This document shows positions 33,730 to 42,642 of a stretch of DNA of 64,000 bases, one piece after another. The stretch lies in NCBI GenBank assembly GCA_047602575.1, contig JASGGY010000004.1, positions 36,641 through 100,640 on the forward strand. Direction: 5' to 3'. The notes beneath the pieces are model-generated. The model saw only the letters and a program-made list of their open reading frames with translations, was not told the origin of the DNA and searched no databases. The position numbers were made by a program, and so were the translations under genes. Position 1 is the first letter of the stretch; each line of letters starts with the position of its first letter. Source of the DNA: UBA1366 sp047602575. Lineage in GTDB: Bacteria > Bacillota > Clostridia > Oscillospirales > Ruminococcaceae.

Positions 33730-34618
33730 ATAAATCCGACCCCGTATCCGCCGCATCACTTACGCTATCCATGTCAAAACCAATGCCAAAATCACTGAAG
33801 AAGCCTGAAACCATGTCGCTAACATTTTTCATAATAATATATGCAGCTATCGCTAACACAACGGCAAGTATGGCAAGAAAAATCCAGAAAACTACATTTT
33901 TATCCGCCTTAATGCACTCCATCGCTCCGATAAAGGACATGATAACCCATGAAATAAACGCCATAAACAGGAGCAAAACGCTAAACTGAGTGCTGACAAA
34001 TCCTACAATATAAGTAGCTACCAATATCAACGATGCTGGAATTGTTGCAACAAAAAATACCGACAAATTATCTCGGAATGATGTTTCTCTGTTGAATTTT
34101 TTCGCCACGAAATAAGTAACTGTCGTCATTACAAATGTAATTGCCAGAAGAATCATCGTTATTTTTATCGAGAAGCTTGAATCAATTGATTTCTCATTGG
34201 CTGTTGTCGGATTCATTTTAAAGTAGATAAAGAAATAAATAATGATGAAGTGCAGAACACCAAAAATTATCGGTGACACCTTATCATCGATCTGGTTAAT
34301 TTCAGAAATCATTTTAAACGGGTTTTTTACAAATTCGATAAACAGCTGTTTTGATTTTGACAGCTGTTTTTTGGAAGCGTCCGTGAAGTTCGAGCCGTTT
34401 TGTTGTTGATACTGGGGTTGGAAGCCCTGAGGCGGATATTGCTGATTGAACTGTGCATTTTGATACTGCTGTGGATTTGGCTGGTTCATATTGCTTTGCG
34501 GAATGTTTTGGTTGCCTTGAATCGGAGGAACATTGCTGCTGACTGACGCTTGATATTCCGCACAGCCGCACACACCGTTTGGCGTAGGCTGCCCGCAGAA
34601 CTCACAAAATTTTGCCAT
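33716..34618 (-). CDS. Zinc-ribbon multi-pass membrane protein
   Basis: From ATG 34618 behind AAGGGAGAG, a 300-residue protein has a short zinc finger (CEFCGQPTPNGVCGC), a Gln/Pro/Asn-rich linker to about residue 75 and five or six apolar segments (IIFGVLHFIIIYFFIYF, ITMILLAITFVMTTVTYFV, VFFVATIPASLILVATYIVGFV and others), ending in an Asp-rich tail. The layout resembles Yip1-like zinc-ribbon proteins of Firmicutes. It is co-transcribed with the triple-ribbon protein. Confidence 0.7.
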   Translation of the reverse strand: MAKFCEFCGQPTPNGVCGCAEYQASVSSNVPPIQGNQNIPQSNMNQPNPQQYQNAQFNQQYPPQGFQPQYQQQNGSNFTDASKKQLSKSKQLFIEFVKNPFKMISEINQIDDKVSPIIFGVLHFIIIYFFIYFKMNPTTANEKSIDSSFSIKITMILLAITFVMTTVTYFVAKKFNRETSFRDNLSVFFVATIPASLILVATYIVGFVSTQFSVLLLFMAFISWVIMSFIGAMECIKADKNVVFWIFLAILAVVLAIAAYIIMKNVSDMVSGFFSDFGIGFDMDSVSDAADTGSDLYDMY

Positions 34619-34874
34619 GATAATCTCTCCCTTTAATTTTATTTTTGCCGCATATAAAGTTTCCCACTCCTTAAATTGCAACAGATATTTTCCAGTATGC
34701 TGGTTTCATAACAGTTGGGAAAACTGTCATGAGCATAACTTACATCACTCTTGTTGTCAGCCTCCTTTTACTTGTGTAAGAATCTTTTTGTGTGACGTGG
34801 TGACTTTTTATAACATTTTTATTAACTTAATTAAACTTACATCACATCTCGTTCCGATTTAATTCGACAAATTA

Positions 34875-34914
34875 ATTATATGACACTAATTTGGAAATTC
34901 CAAATGAAAATTTC
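34875..34914 (-). promoter_or_regulatory. Promoter with palindrome ATTTGGAAATTCCAAAT, copy 2
   Basis: The palindrome at 34889-34905 lies 8 bp before a minus-strand TATAAT (complement of 34875-34880). The leader to the zinc-ribbon operon would be about 250 nt; I see no gene in it. Confidence 0.65.
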
Positions 34915-34947
34915 TATATAAATTCCCAAATAAGTAGCCTACTTTGA

Positions 34948-35274
34948 CTAAAACCATTTTCTGAAAAGACAATCTTCGCCAATGATGATTACACCGTACC
35001 CGTCTGAGAAAACAAAACAGCCTTCAAGATATAATTTACCTTGAAGGCTGTCAATTTGAACATTCTCTATGTACTCTGGTTTATACTGATTTAAGGGTTC
35101 AGTGAAGCCCATATCAATCGGGTTATCGTTCTCATTCTCTAGCAAGAATATTGCGCCGAAGTCCGTAATACTGTCTGTCTGATATTCCTCTGTTAATATC
35201 TTAAGCTTCTGGTTAATATAGTTCTCAATAGGATTTTCATTATCTGTCTGAGTTGGCTCTGTAAATTTCTTCAT
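34948..35274 (-). CDS. Acidic protein of unknown function
   Basis: A 108-residue acidic protein from ATG 35274 behind AAAGGA (MKKFTEPTQTDNENPIENYI at its start). It is compact and beta-rich in its second half (GKLYLEGCFVFSDGYGVIIIG). It lies after the integrase terminator, so it needs its own promoter. No family recognised. Confidence 0.6.
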   Translation of the reverse strand: MKKFTEPTQTDNENPIENYINQKLKILTEEYQTDSITDFGAIFLLENENDNPIDMGFTEPLNQYKPEYIENVQIDSLQGKLYLEGCFVFSDGYGVIIIGEDCLFRKWF

Positions 35275-35334
35275 TACATATTCCTTTCGTATTCCTGAAT
35301 ATTCGTTGATTGTATATAATTGTAATTCGTTGAA

Positions 35335-35373
35335 CGCAAAAAAGAACTGGGTAACGTTTTCGTTACTCAGTTC
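35335..35373 (-). terminator. Terminator of the integrase operon
   Basis: GAACTGGGTAACG pairs with CGTTACTCAGTTC (one G-T pair); AAAAAA on the low side gives a U tract on the minus transcript. Confidence 0.85.
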
Positions 35374-35386
35374 AATAATAAAGCTA

Positions 35387-36535
35387 TCAACCCGATTTTG
35401 TTTTCTTCTTTTTGAAAAGACCATCCTCTAATGCGTCAGCAGTACGTTTTTGCATCGTAGTATTTGTATGGGAATATATTCCTAATGTAATATCAGGATT
35501 TGCGTGACCTGCAGCTTTGCTGACGATTGATACTGGAATATCAAATTCATTTAAAGAAAGACTGCAAAAAGTATGCCTAAGGTCGTGAAGTCTTATTCTT
35601 CTTAGCCCATACTTCTTCAGCATTTCGGGAAATTTTGACGATAGGGTAGCGGGATTAATATAGTCGCCGTTGCTTTTACAAATAACAAGGTTTCTGTCTT
35701 TATACTCCCCGACATAATACAATTTGTTTTTCATTTGAAATCTTATGTATTCGGAAAGCAGATCCATGATTGATGGAGGAACTTGGATAGTACGCTTTGA
35801 TGAATCGCTTTTGCAATAACCAATGTAAAGCTCTTTATCCGCCTCCACTAAATTCTTGTCAATGGAAATAGTGTTATTCGCAAAATCAACATCATCCCAT
35901 GTTACAGCCAACATTTCCGAACGCCTACACCCAAGAATGCCCAGATACACCACGGCTCTCATCTTATCATCTTTGATCGCTTCAAACAATGCTTTTACTT
36001 CATCTACCGTATAAAAGCTGCTTTTCTTTTCGGACTTTTTCTTTGGTACTTTAACAAAATCACAGATATTACGAGGGATTATTTGCTCGTTCTTAAAGTG
36101 CTTTAAGCAGCTGTGCAGATTATCGTGGATGTATTTTATTGATCGCTGTGATAATTTTTTCTCGTTGTCAAGCTTATTGTAAAACATTTGCACTATGGTT
36201 GGGGTAAGCTGTTGAAGCTGAATATTTCCGAGCGCAGGACGAATGTGTTTTTCGACATTGTTTTTATAGGATTGATAGGTTACTGGGGCAAGTGTCGGCT
36301 TGACCTCCGTTAACATCCACTCGTCCAAGGCTTCGGAAACTGTCATTTTGTCTGGAGCGATATAAGTTCCGTTGTTGATAGCGTTCATCTGTGCGTTAAT
36401 GTAGGCTTCAGCGTCCTTTTTTACTGAAAAGGTTTTAGAAAATCTGACGCGTTTTCCATTGCTGTCCTCACCTCGTTCTATCACTGCCTGATAGGAAACT
36501 TTTCCGTTAGGGTTAACCCTTTTTCTTATAGACAT
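35387..36535 (-). CDS. int: Tyrosine site-specific integrase
   Basis: From ATG 36535 a 382-residue recombinase has an N-terminal arm-binding domain (MSIRKRVNPNGKVSYQAVIE), a SAM-like core-binding domain (TVSEALDEWMLTEVKPTLAPVTYQSY) and a full catalytic domain: Arg in GILGCRRSEMLAVTWDDV, Lys near GYCKSDSSKR, HDLRHTF, GHANPD and the nucleophile Tyr in LGIYSHTN. It should recombine the tRNA-Ser att sites. Unlike many islands it is about 4-5 kb from the right att, not next to it. Confidence 0.94.
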   Translation of the reverse strand: MSIRKRVNPNGKVSYQAVIERGEDSNGKRVRFSKTFSVKKDAEAYINAQMNAINNGTYIAPDKMTVSEALDEWMLTEVKPTLAPVTYQSYKNNVEKHIRPALGNIQLQQLTPTIVQMFYNKLDNEKKLSQRSIKYIHDNLHSCLKHFKNEQIIPRNICDFVKVPKKKSEKKSSFYTVDEVKALFEAIKDDKMRAVVYLGILGCRRSEMLAVTWDDVDFANNTISIDKNLVEADKELYIGYCKSDSSKRTIQVPPSIMDLLSEYIRFQMKNKLYYVGEYKDRNLVICKSNGDYINPATLSSKFPEMLKKYGLRRIRLHDLRHTFCSLSLNEFDIPVSIVSKAAGHANPDITLGIYSHTNTTMQKRTADALEDGLFKKKKTKSG

Positions 36536-36613
36536 AATTAACTTAATCCTTTCTGTGATAAATAATGCCCAAAACAAAAGCGAATTTTGTTTTGGGCAAA
36601 TTTTTTCTTGTTA

Positions 36614-36835
36614 TTATTGCGGTGTTAAGGTTGCGATTGTTGGTCTGCCCTGATTGTCGAGATAATTTAAAAAGTCTTTTTTCAGAAGCCTATACTGTGA
36701 GCCGATTTTAATATATGGCAAATTATACCTTAACAGTTTTAGAGAACTGTTATAAGACAGCCCTAAAAATCTTGAGATGTCATGTGCCGTAATAATATCG
36801 GGCAAGTTTTCTATTTTTGTATTTGACATTGACAA
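36614..36835 (-). CDS. xis: Excisionase-like helix-turn-helix protein
   Basis: A 73-residue protein with PDIITAHDISRFLGLSYNSSLKLLR, PYIKIGSQYRLLKKDFLNYL, the winged-helix pattern of AlpA/Xis-type and HTH_17 proteins. It lies 79 bp upstream of the integrase on the same strand, the usual place of a directionality factor. ATG 36835 is behind AAGGAGG. Confidence 0.85.
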   Translation of the reverse strand: MSMSNTKIENLPDIITAHDISRFLGLSYNSSLKLLRYNLPYIKIGSQYRLLKKDFLNYLDNQGRPTIATLTPQ

Positions 36836-37012
36836 TACCTCCTTATGATTAAAAATAATTCTTCTTTAGCTACAAAATATAATGCAATATATTACATAAT
36901 TATAATATATATCTATTTTGCTGATTTGTTTCAGAACGAATTATTTTGCGTTTAGTTTCCGGAAATCTTTTATTGGTGCGTTATGTCATTCTGTTGCGTT
37001 AATGTAAATAAA

Positions 37013-37393
37013 TTATCTCATATACACGACAGCAAAAATTATGCTTTCGTTTTTTTCGTCTTTTTCAACCTTTGCTTCAAAACTGCAAGAGGTCTTTTTT
37101 TCAAAATCCAGCTTATACTTGTTGGCGATTTCCTCAACCGCAACCGAATTGTAAAGTACATTGCCTTTTGACAGCTTCATGCCGTTTTCATCAGGGATAA
37201 TAATGATATAATCGTCGCCATAATTGAGCCTTATTCCATTACAGTTATTTAGCTTTGAAATTAACTCTTTGGAAAATTGGATACGCTTGCCGTTTCCTTT
37301 TGTGTTAACAATTGTTATACCACACGTATTTTTTACTTTGTCGACAGAACCTTTAACTTCAGTTGTGTTTTTCAACATTTCTTCCAGAATCAT
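37013..37393 (-). CDS. Protein of unknown function, between DUF927 ATPase and xis
   Basis: A 126-residue protein with a strand-rich N-terminal half (CGITIVNTKGNGKRIQFSKELI, IRLNYGDDYIIIIPDENG, an AbrB/SpoVT-like look) and a helical then strand-rich C-terminal half. DNA binding is possible. It follows the ATPase gene by about 40 bp and is probably in its operon. Confidence 0.6.
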   Translation of the reverse strand: MILEEMLKNTTEVKGSVDKVKNTCGITIVNTKGNGKRIQFSKELISKLNNCNGIRLNYGDDYIIIIPDENGMKLSKGNVLYNSVAVEEIANKYKLDFEKKTSCSFEAKVEKDEKNESIIFAVVYMR

Positions 37394-37432
37394 TTGATAC
37401 TGCTCCTTTCAGCCTTTATGGTAGTTGAATTT

Positions 37433-39106
37433 TTATTGTTCGCTCTTGTTGGAAACAGGTTTGTCAGCAACAAATTCGTAACATTTTAATTCAATTCCGC
37501 ATATGCGTTTTGAAACGTAGTATTTGTCCTTGTGCTTTTTGAGATAACCATTATTATGCAGTTCCTTTAAAGCAACTTGTGAATCGGTAAAATTATTCTT
37601 TAATAATATTTTTTTGAATTGCTCGCGCTCAATAAAATAGGAAGTGGCAGTTATTAAGCCAAGTGCGCTTTCCTGTTTAAAATCGGAAGTCTTTGTGTCG
37701 GGGAATAAATATTTATTCTCGCTAATGAATGCAACTACATTGTCGTATATTTTTTCTGCCATGTTAGTGTCCTCAAGCAAAGATTCGTGTTGTTCTACAA
37801 GTATTTTCGTAATATTTGTCCTGCTTATCTTTACACCTAACTCTTGCGCATAGATTCCCGTTTGAATTAAAACAGCGTATGTTTTTGATACTCTTTCGCT
37901 TATATCGCATTTTTCACCGATTGCACTGAAGATATAGGTTCGTGCAGTATTAAAATCTTTGATTATTTCATCTGCACCTTTCCTGTAAAGAAGTTTTACG
38001 AATTCAGTTCCAAGATAGCCATAGTTTGCTTTTATAAAGCTCGTTATCCGCTCAGAGTGTTCAGCATCTTTCGTTACATTGAGATTGAAAAATTCTAAGC
38101 ACCTTGCTCTGATTCCATTGTTCTTCTTCGTTTTTGAGAGTAGCGACTCTTCTGCAGTTGAAATAATAGTCGTATTCCAAGTTTTCTGTTCTGACAGAGT
38201 AGAATTCTTGTTCAGTCTTACTTTGTCTTTTCCGTGAGCGATGTTGTAGATGAATGTTGTATAGTCATTGTTCGTACAGCTTGCTTCGTCAAAGCCTATC
38301 GCTATGCCGTTGTTGCCAGCCAGAGTGGCATACATGGCGTTGCTTGTTGAATTAAAGCTGTTTGCCAGAGGTGCTTCGTAGGGATTACCCCACATTGATA
38401 AAGCCAGCCTTAAAAAGGTTGTTTTGCCTTTTGAACTGTTACCAAAAATATGCAGGAGAATATTTTCGACATCGACCCCTGATATTTTAAGAAAACTTAT
38501 AAGCGCAGAGGATAGTCCTGCTGATATTGCGAGCATCGCTCCGCTGGTTGTCAGGAGGGAGTTCAAATCGTCCAGATAGTTTTTTGTTTGTATTAATTTG
38601 TCAAGCTTCATTTTTTCTGAGAACAAATATTTTTCAGTAAGCGCACCTGTTTCTTCAGGCTCAATCACTTTGTTTGAGCGAAACAGTAAATAATCTTCAA
38701 GCTTAAACCAGCCTACACTTGAATAACCTATAACCGTTTGAGAATTTACAGCGGAGTATTGCAGATAGGTGATAATATCAGCCGAGTCTTTTTCGGGAAA
38801 CGACCAACCAAATTGTAATATTTGGGTTATGTCTCTCCTGTTTAAGATAGCGTAGGGTAGTTCTTTTACTTCCTTGCCAAAAACTGTCTGCGCATTTATT
38901 TCAAGCGTTTTCTCTCCCGAGATTTCGTCCTGAATAAATCTTGTGACAATCATCTTTGTAGCAAGCCACCGTTTATAATGCCGTCTGTTGCAAGTGTAAA
39001 TTAAGCTTAATGAGTCCTCGTCGATGATTACTGGAAAATACGGTTCGTTTTTATTGAGCCTGACATAATCGTCATGGGTTATCTCAATACGGGTATGAAC
39101 ATCCAT
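37433..39106 (-). CDS. DUF927-family ATPase, probable replication helicase
   Basis: This 557-residue protein has a DUF927 core: Walker A GNSSKGKTTFLRLA around residue 240 and Walker B GIAIGFDEAS. DUF927 proteins of plasmids, phages and islands are thought to be replication or maintenance helicases. The N-terminal 200 residues hold a beta-rich module and the C-terminus a winged-helix-like region (DSQVALKELHNNGYLKKHKD). No primase active site is seen. It heads the xis-int operon and may let the excised element replicate. Confidence 0.85.
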   Translation of the reverse strand: MDVHTRIEITHDDYVRLNKNEPYFPVIIDEDSLSLIYTCNRRHYKRWLATKMIVTRFIQDEISGEKTLEINAQTVFGKEVKELPYAILNRRDITQILQFGWSFPEKDSADIITYLQYSAVNSQTVIGYSSVGWFKLEDYLLFRSNKVIEPEETGALTEKYLFSEKMKLDKLIQTKNYLDDLNSLLTTSGAMLAISAGLSSALISFLKISGVDVENILLHIFGNSSKGKTTFLRLALSMWGNPYEAPLANSFNSTSNAMYATLAGNNGIAIGFDEASCTNNDYTTFIYNIAHGKDKVRLNKNSTLSEQKTWNTTIISTAEESLLSKTKKNNGIRARCLEFFNLNVTKDAEHSERITSFIKANYGYLGTEFVKLLYRKGADEIIKDFNTARTYIFSAIGEKCDISERVSKTYAVLIQTGIYAQELGVKISRTNITKILVEQHESLLEDTNMAEKIYDNVVAFISENKYLFPDTKTSDFKQESALGLITATSYFIEREQFKKILLKNNFTDSQVALKELHNNGYLKKHKDKYYVSKRICGIELKCYEFVADKPVSNKSEQ

Positions 39107-39490
39107 TATTGCATCAGCCCTTTCATATTTTATTTTGTTACTTTTTTGTCTGCACCCGTTGTCATATGTTTATTATATCGGCATTATTTTCATGTGTCAA
39201 GCAATCTCCTGCATCAATAATCAAAGTTTGTTAATTATGTCATTTGCCATTTTCGCTGATTCTTCCGCTTTTTTTCACTATGAGACCGTCAAGTGGTAAG
39301 GGCATCAAGGCTTAAAATTTGTTCTTTTCTTCAAAAATGACGATATAATTTTTTTTTGTATTTTAATGATTTTGTTGATAATGACGAAAGGCTTTTAGGG
39401 GAGAGCGTATGTAAAGTTGCTTGCATGCTTCGAGCAAAGGGTTCGTCTGTTTTCTCCTTGCCCTTGTGGAAGATCGAATGAACTTCCTTT

Positions 39491-39548
39491 CAAAAAAAAA
39501 ATGCGAGAGCGGGCAAGGCGAAAAAGCCTCACCCTTACCGCTCTCGCA
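39491..39548 (-). terminator. Terminator after the DUF1643 gene
   Basis: TGCGAGAGCGG pairs perfectly with CCGCTCTCGCA, with an inner GGC/GCC step; ten A residues on the low side give the U tract. The rest of 39107-39490 shows no gene; it is AT-rich and should contain the DUF927 promoter. Confidence 0.9.
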
Positions 39549-39583
39549 TGCGAAAATAAATCCTTTGGGTTGTTTCCCCACCT

Positions 39584-40105
39584 TTAATTTTTGTTCATCT
39601 TCGGTTTTATATTAGCATCAAACTCAACCAGTATGAATTTCCTGCGAACGGAGGGCGTAAGCGGATGAATGTTAATTTGCCCATTATTATCACATACAGC
39701 AAGAAGCTTTTTCCCGCTCTTTTTCAGAATATCAAGAACATCACGTTCGCGTGCTTGCATCGGCTTCGTCGTTAAGTAACCGTATGCGATGATAATTTCA
39801 GTACATAGCTTAGCGTATTTTTTTATTATGTCATCCGTTGTCTTATCGAAAGATGAACTGCCTGCATTATCAATCGCCGAGCAAAGGTTCACGGCATAGA
39901 AACCGCCATACCCTAATTTATACAGATTATTTGACATAATATTTGTCGTCAGGTCGATGAATACACCATCTGCTTTTCCGCTGTTCTTTGTGATAATCAT
40001 CGGGATAGATTTTTCGCTATCCCATATCCGTGAAAGCAGGTATCTATGGGCTTTGTCATCTGAATAGACAACCTCATTTGTAATGGAATTCTTTTCGGTA
40101 ATCAT
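39584..40105 (-). CDS. DUF1643 family protein
   Basis: A 173-residue protein with IPMIITKNSGKADGVFIDLTTNIMSNNLYKLGYGGFYAVNL, the signature of DUF1643, a family common on plasmids and prophages with no settled function. It starts at ATG 40105 behind AGAGGAG. It is the last gene of a short operon that begins with two tiny peptides. Confidence 0.82.
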   Translation of the reverse strand: MITEKNSITNEVVYSDDKAHRYLLSRIWDSEKSIPMIITKNSGKADGVFIDLTTNIMSNNLYKLGYGGFYAVNLCSAIDNAGSSSFDKTTDDIIKKYAKLCTEIIIAYGYLTTKPMQARERDVLDILKKSGKKLLAVCDNNGQINIHPLTPSVRRKFILVEFDANIKPKMNKN

Positions 40106-40156
40106 TTTTATTCTCCTCTGCAGAAATCATTATTGAAATTTGCTGTTATATTAGTC

Positions 40157-40270
40157 TTAACTTTTTGATGCATTAGCAGCATAATAGGTAGTAATTGCGA
40201 GTGCAGAGCCTTCTGCGAACATTGTGATGCCTTCTAATAGCACCGCCGATGTGATTAATCCCCAAAACAT
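40157..40270 (-). CDS. 37-residue hydrophobic peptide
   Basis: A frame from ATG 40270 behind a strong GGAGGTGA encodes MFWGLITSAVLLEGITMFAE and continues to SKS. One apolar helix with two glutamates. Strong ribosome site supports a real peptide. Function unknown. Confidence 0.6.
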   Translation of the reverse strand: MFWGLITSAVLLEGITMFAEGSALAITTYYAANASKS

Positions 40271-40311
40271 ACTGATTCACCTCCTGATTTGTTCTTATTG
40301 TGCGAAGAAAC

Positions 40312-40371
40312 TTAGTCGAACACTGTCAATATCGCAATTGTGCAGAAAAAGCCGATGCAGAACATTTTCAT
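40312..40371 (-). CDS. 19-residue hydrophobic peptide
   Basis: ATG 40371 behind AAAGGTGGTGA encodes MKMFCIGFFCTIAILTVFD and a stop. It could be a leader peptide or a small membrane toxin; a longer frame from 40500 lacks support. Confidence 0.45.
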   Translation of the reverse strand: MKMFCIGFFCTIAILTVFD

Positions 40372-40502
40372 AATATTCACCACCTTTTTATTTGAAGTTT
40401 GCTTATATTTTCGTGCGGATAGATTCGGCATCATTCCGATTAGATTTCCGAATTTCCGCAAAAAAATCATTAAGTATGATACCTGATTACTATATCTCAC
40501 AA

Positions 40503-40656
40503 AGCCGTGGAAGGCGACAGCCTTTCACGGCTATTTAGCCTGAAACAGCATAACTATGATTTACCTGTTTGCTTGTTTATGATGTGCTGCGAGTTCTTTT
40601 AAGAACGAGCAGTATATAAATACATATGGGGCTGATTTGTAAAAATCAGCCCCATA
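40503..40656. other. Two strong hairpins upstream of the tiny-peptide genes
   Basis: AGCCGTGGAAGGC/GCCTTTCACGGCT with loop GACA (40503-40532), and a perfect 14-bp stem TATGGGGCTGATTT/AAATCAGCCCCATA with loop GTAA (40625-40656). No gene covers 40372-40837. They may be terminators or structured RNA. Confidence 0.6.
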
Positions 40657-40837
40657 CAGCAATACCACTCGTGTCATTATTTATGATTAAACACCTATAA
40701 TCAGCTATGCCATCAATGTCGCATTGTAATCTGCTTTACTTCATTGTAGCGCATTTAAAATATCTTTATCCCATTACGTCGTCACAACGTCGCCTTTTTG
40801 ATGTTATCGGCATATTTTAAATGGCTTTTCTTACAAA

Positions 40838-40872
40838 ACAAAAAACCCCGTAAACGCTTTGTTTACGGGGTT
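40838..40872 (-). terminator. Terminator at the right edge of the second element
   Basis: AACCCCGTAAAC pairs perfectly with GTTTACGGGGTT around GCTT; an A run gives the U tract on the minus strand. It lies 3 bp from the tRNA-Ser 3' end and replaces the original terminator now at 29342-29382. Confidence 0.88.
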
Positions 40873-40875
40873 CTG

Positions 40876-40968
40876 TGGCGGAGAAGGAGGGATTCGAACC
40901 CTCGAAGAGCTATTAACCCTTACACGAGTTCCAGTCGTGCGCCATAAACCGGGCTAGGCGACTTCTCC
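40876..40968 (-). tRNA. tRNA-Ser(GGA), carries attR
   Basis: Acceptor GGAGAAG/CTTCTCC, anticodon stem CACGA/TCGTG around CTGGAAC (anticodon GGA), long variable arm and encoded CCA. The 3' 59 nt (40876-40934) are the right att copy. Confidence 0.95.
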
Positions 40969-40987
40969 GTGACCGGACAACGTTAAT

Positions 40988-41016
40988 ATTATATCACGCA
41001 CGTCACACTTTGTCAA
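40988..41016 (-). promoter_or_regulatory. Promoter of tRNA-Ser(GGA)
   Basis: Minus-strand TTGACA (complement of 41011-41016), 17 bp, TATAAT (complement of 40988-40993). The adjoining 41017-41183 shows no gene. Confidence 0.88.
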
Positions 41017-41183
41017 GCGTTTTTTTCATTTTTTTCGCATAAAAACACATCATCACCCATCGATGGTTTTTGCAATGCGCTGCCCGTAGATGATTTGCGC
41101 GGGTTGTGCTGCGATGGTTCGCCGGTGCAGTGCCTACGTGGATGCCTGATTCCGGCTGTCCCCTGTTCCCCGCTCGTGCGTGA

Positions 41184-42494
41184 TTACGCATAATTTTGCG
41201 CGGAGACGACTGCGATAAATTCCGTATCCGTCCGCTCGATCTGAAACGTTCCGCCATACTTCTCCGCGATCCCCATCAAGATTTCATGCCCGAAGCCATG
41301 GTGCGACGCATCTTCCTTGGTGGTTGCATATCGCCCGCCCTGCTCATTTGGTGTTTGTAAAAAGGAATTGCGCGTGCAAAAAAATAATATGCCGCGCTCC
41401 TCCCAGATTTCAAAACGCAGTGTGCGCGATTCCGCCGGCAGCGCCTCTGCCGCTCGGATCGCATTGTCGAGCAGGTTTGAAAGAATACTGCATAAGTCCA
41501 TCTCTGAAATATAAACCGTTTCCGGTATCTTCACCGTGATTTCGGATGTGATTCCGCTTTCGCGTGCCGTTTTATTTTTGTCATATAATACGGCGTTGAT
41601 GATCGAGTTTTGGCAGAACCATGTGGCAAAGCGTACCTCGTTGCGGTCGCGCACTTCATTGAGAATTTCAATCGCGGCGGGCTTTTCCGTTTCGCTTTCG
41701 ATTAAGTGATACGCCGTTTGCAGCGCATTGCTGAAATCATGCCGCTGCTTTGCCGCCTGTTGAAGGGATTCTTGCAGATTGAGGTAATATTGATACTCAA
41801 GCGATTTCTGATGCTCCAGTTGAGCAATGTGCTGTTTGAGTTCGCTGCTGTGCGCGTGGTCGCGCAGCATAACAACGACAAGCATAATGATTGCCGCGCA
41901 GATGATCGCCGCAATCACAACGCGATCATAGAATTGCGCTTCTGTGGTATGATATAAGCGCAGATACCAGAACATCAAGATCATTGATATCCCGACTGCC
42001 ATTATACCAGTGAGCGCCACCATCAGGTTGATAAACCGTTTTTCATACAAACGGAAATATTTCGATTTCCGAAACCACAAGCTTATTACAAAAAGAATAA
42101 CAACCGCCGTATTAGAAAAAGATGCGCCGAAAAGTGTGGGCATTGAAAAATCACGCTTGATCTGAATATGATCAAACATTTGTGTCAGCAATAGGATAAA
42201 GATGGTTTCAAGCAGCATCATCACGCCCATATAGCTGAAAAAAAACAGCAGTCTGTACAACAGTTTGTTTTGAAACAACAGCACGCACAGCAATGCGTAG
42301 CTTAACATATAAGAAAAAGAAAAGCCCATATTAATCGGAATAAAGAAGTAGAGCAGTCCGATCCATAAACTGTCCACGTAAAAAATCAAGAACGTCAGTT
42401 TGTCGTTTAACCGGGGCTTCAGAAAAATCAGCGGAAACAGCGCATACAAAACCGGTTGTATAATCGTATAGTTTAATACGTAAACAATAAACAT
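41184..42494 (-). CDS. AgrC-like sensor histidine kinase (GHKL)
   Basis: This 436-residue kinase has six or more N-terminal membrane segments (to about residue 205), a short coiled coil, the phospho-acceptor region QRHDFSNALQTAYHLI and an HATPase_c domain with the N box LLDNAIRAAEAL and GFGHEILMGIAEKYGG. This is the HPK10/AgrC type that usually senses peptide signals. It starts behind GAGGG. The partner regulator gene lies 150 bp upstream. No agrB or agrD homologue is in the window, so the ligand source is unknown. Confidence 0.88.
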   Translation of the reverse strand: MFIVYVLNYTIIQPVLYALFPLIFLKPRLNDKLTFLIFYVDSLWIGLLYFFIPINMGFSFSYMLSYALLCVLLFQNKLLYRLLFFFSYMGVMMLLETIFILLLTQMFDHIQIKRDFSMPTLFGASFSNTAVVILFVISLWFRKSKYFRLYEKRFINLMVALTGIMAVGISMILMFWYLRLYHTTEAQFYDRVVIAAIICAAIIMLVVVMLRDHAHSSELKQHIAQLEHQKSLEYQYYLNLQESLQQAAKQRHDFSNALQTAYHLIESETEKPAAIEILNEVRDRNEVRFATWFCQNSIINAVLYDKNKTARESGITSEITVKIPETVYISEMDLCSILSNLLDNAIRAAEALPAESRTLRFEIWEERGILFFCTRNSFLQTPNEQGGRYATTKEDASHHGFGHEILMGIAEKYGGTFQIERTDTEFIAVVSAQNYA

Positions 42495-42642
42495 TGTCAG
42501 CCCTCAAATTCGTTATTAAAATAAGTAGCAGATCGTTTAATAAGACAAGTTATGATTGAATGGTTCGGGTAACGGTGATGCTGCTGTTTGGGAAGCGACA
42601 CGGATTCTGAAACATCGCAACAGCGGATGTTAGCGCAGGATC

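Larger units (their letters stand above)
29387..40875. mobile_element. Integrative element in tRNA-Ser(GGA), satellite- or island-like
   Basis: The 11,489-bp unit is bounded by 59-bp perfect repeats. It has an integrase, an excisionase-like gene and a DUF927 ATPase, but no relaxase, conjugation, capsid or packaging genes, so it probably depends on a helper or is only mobilised. Cargo includes a toxin-antitoxin pair, three zinc-ribbon proteins, a Mor-like activator and a DUF1643 protein. It is AT-richer than the core. Confidence 0.88.

Noticed and set aside
39363..39615. Two overlapping 60-70 codon frames near 39.4-39.6 kb on both strands
   Set aside because: They cover a terminator hairpin and low-complexity sequence; no ribosome site or family pattern.
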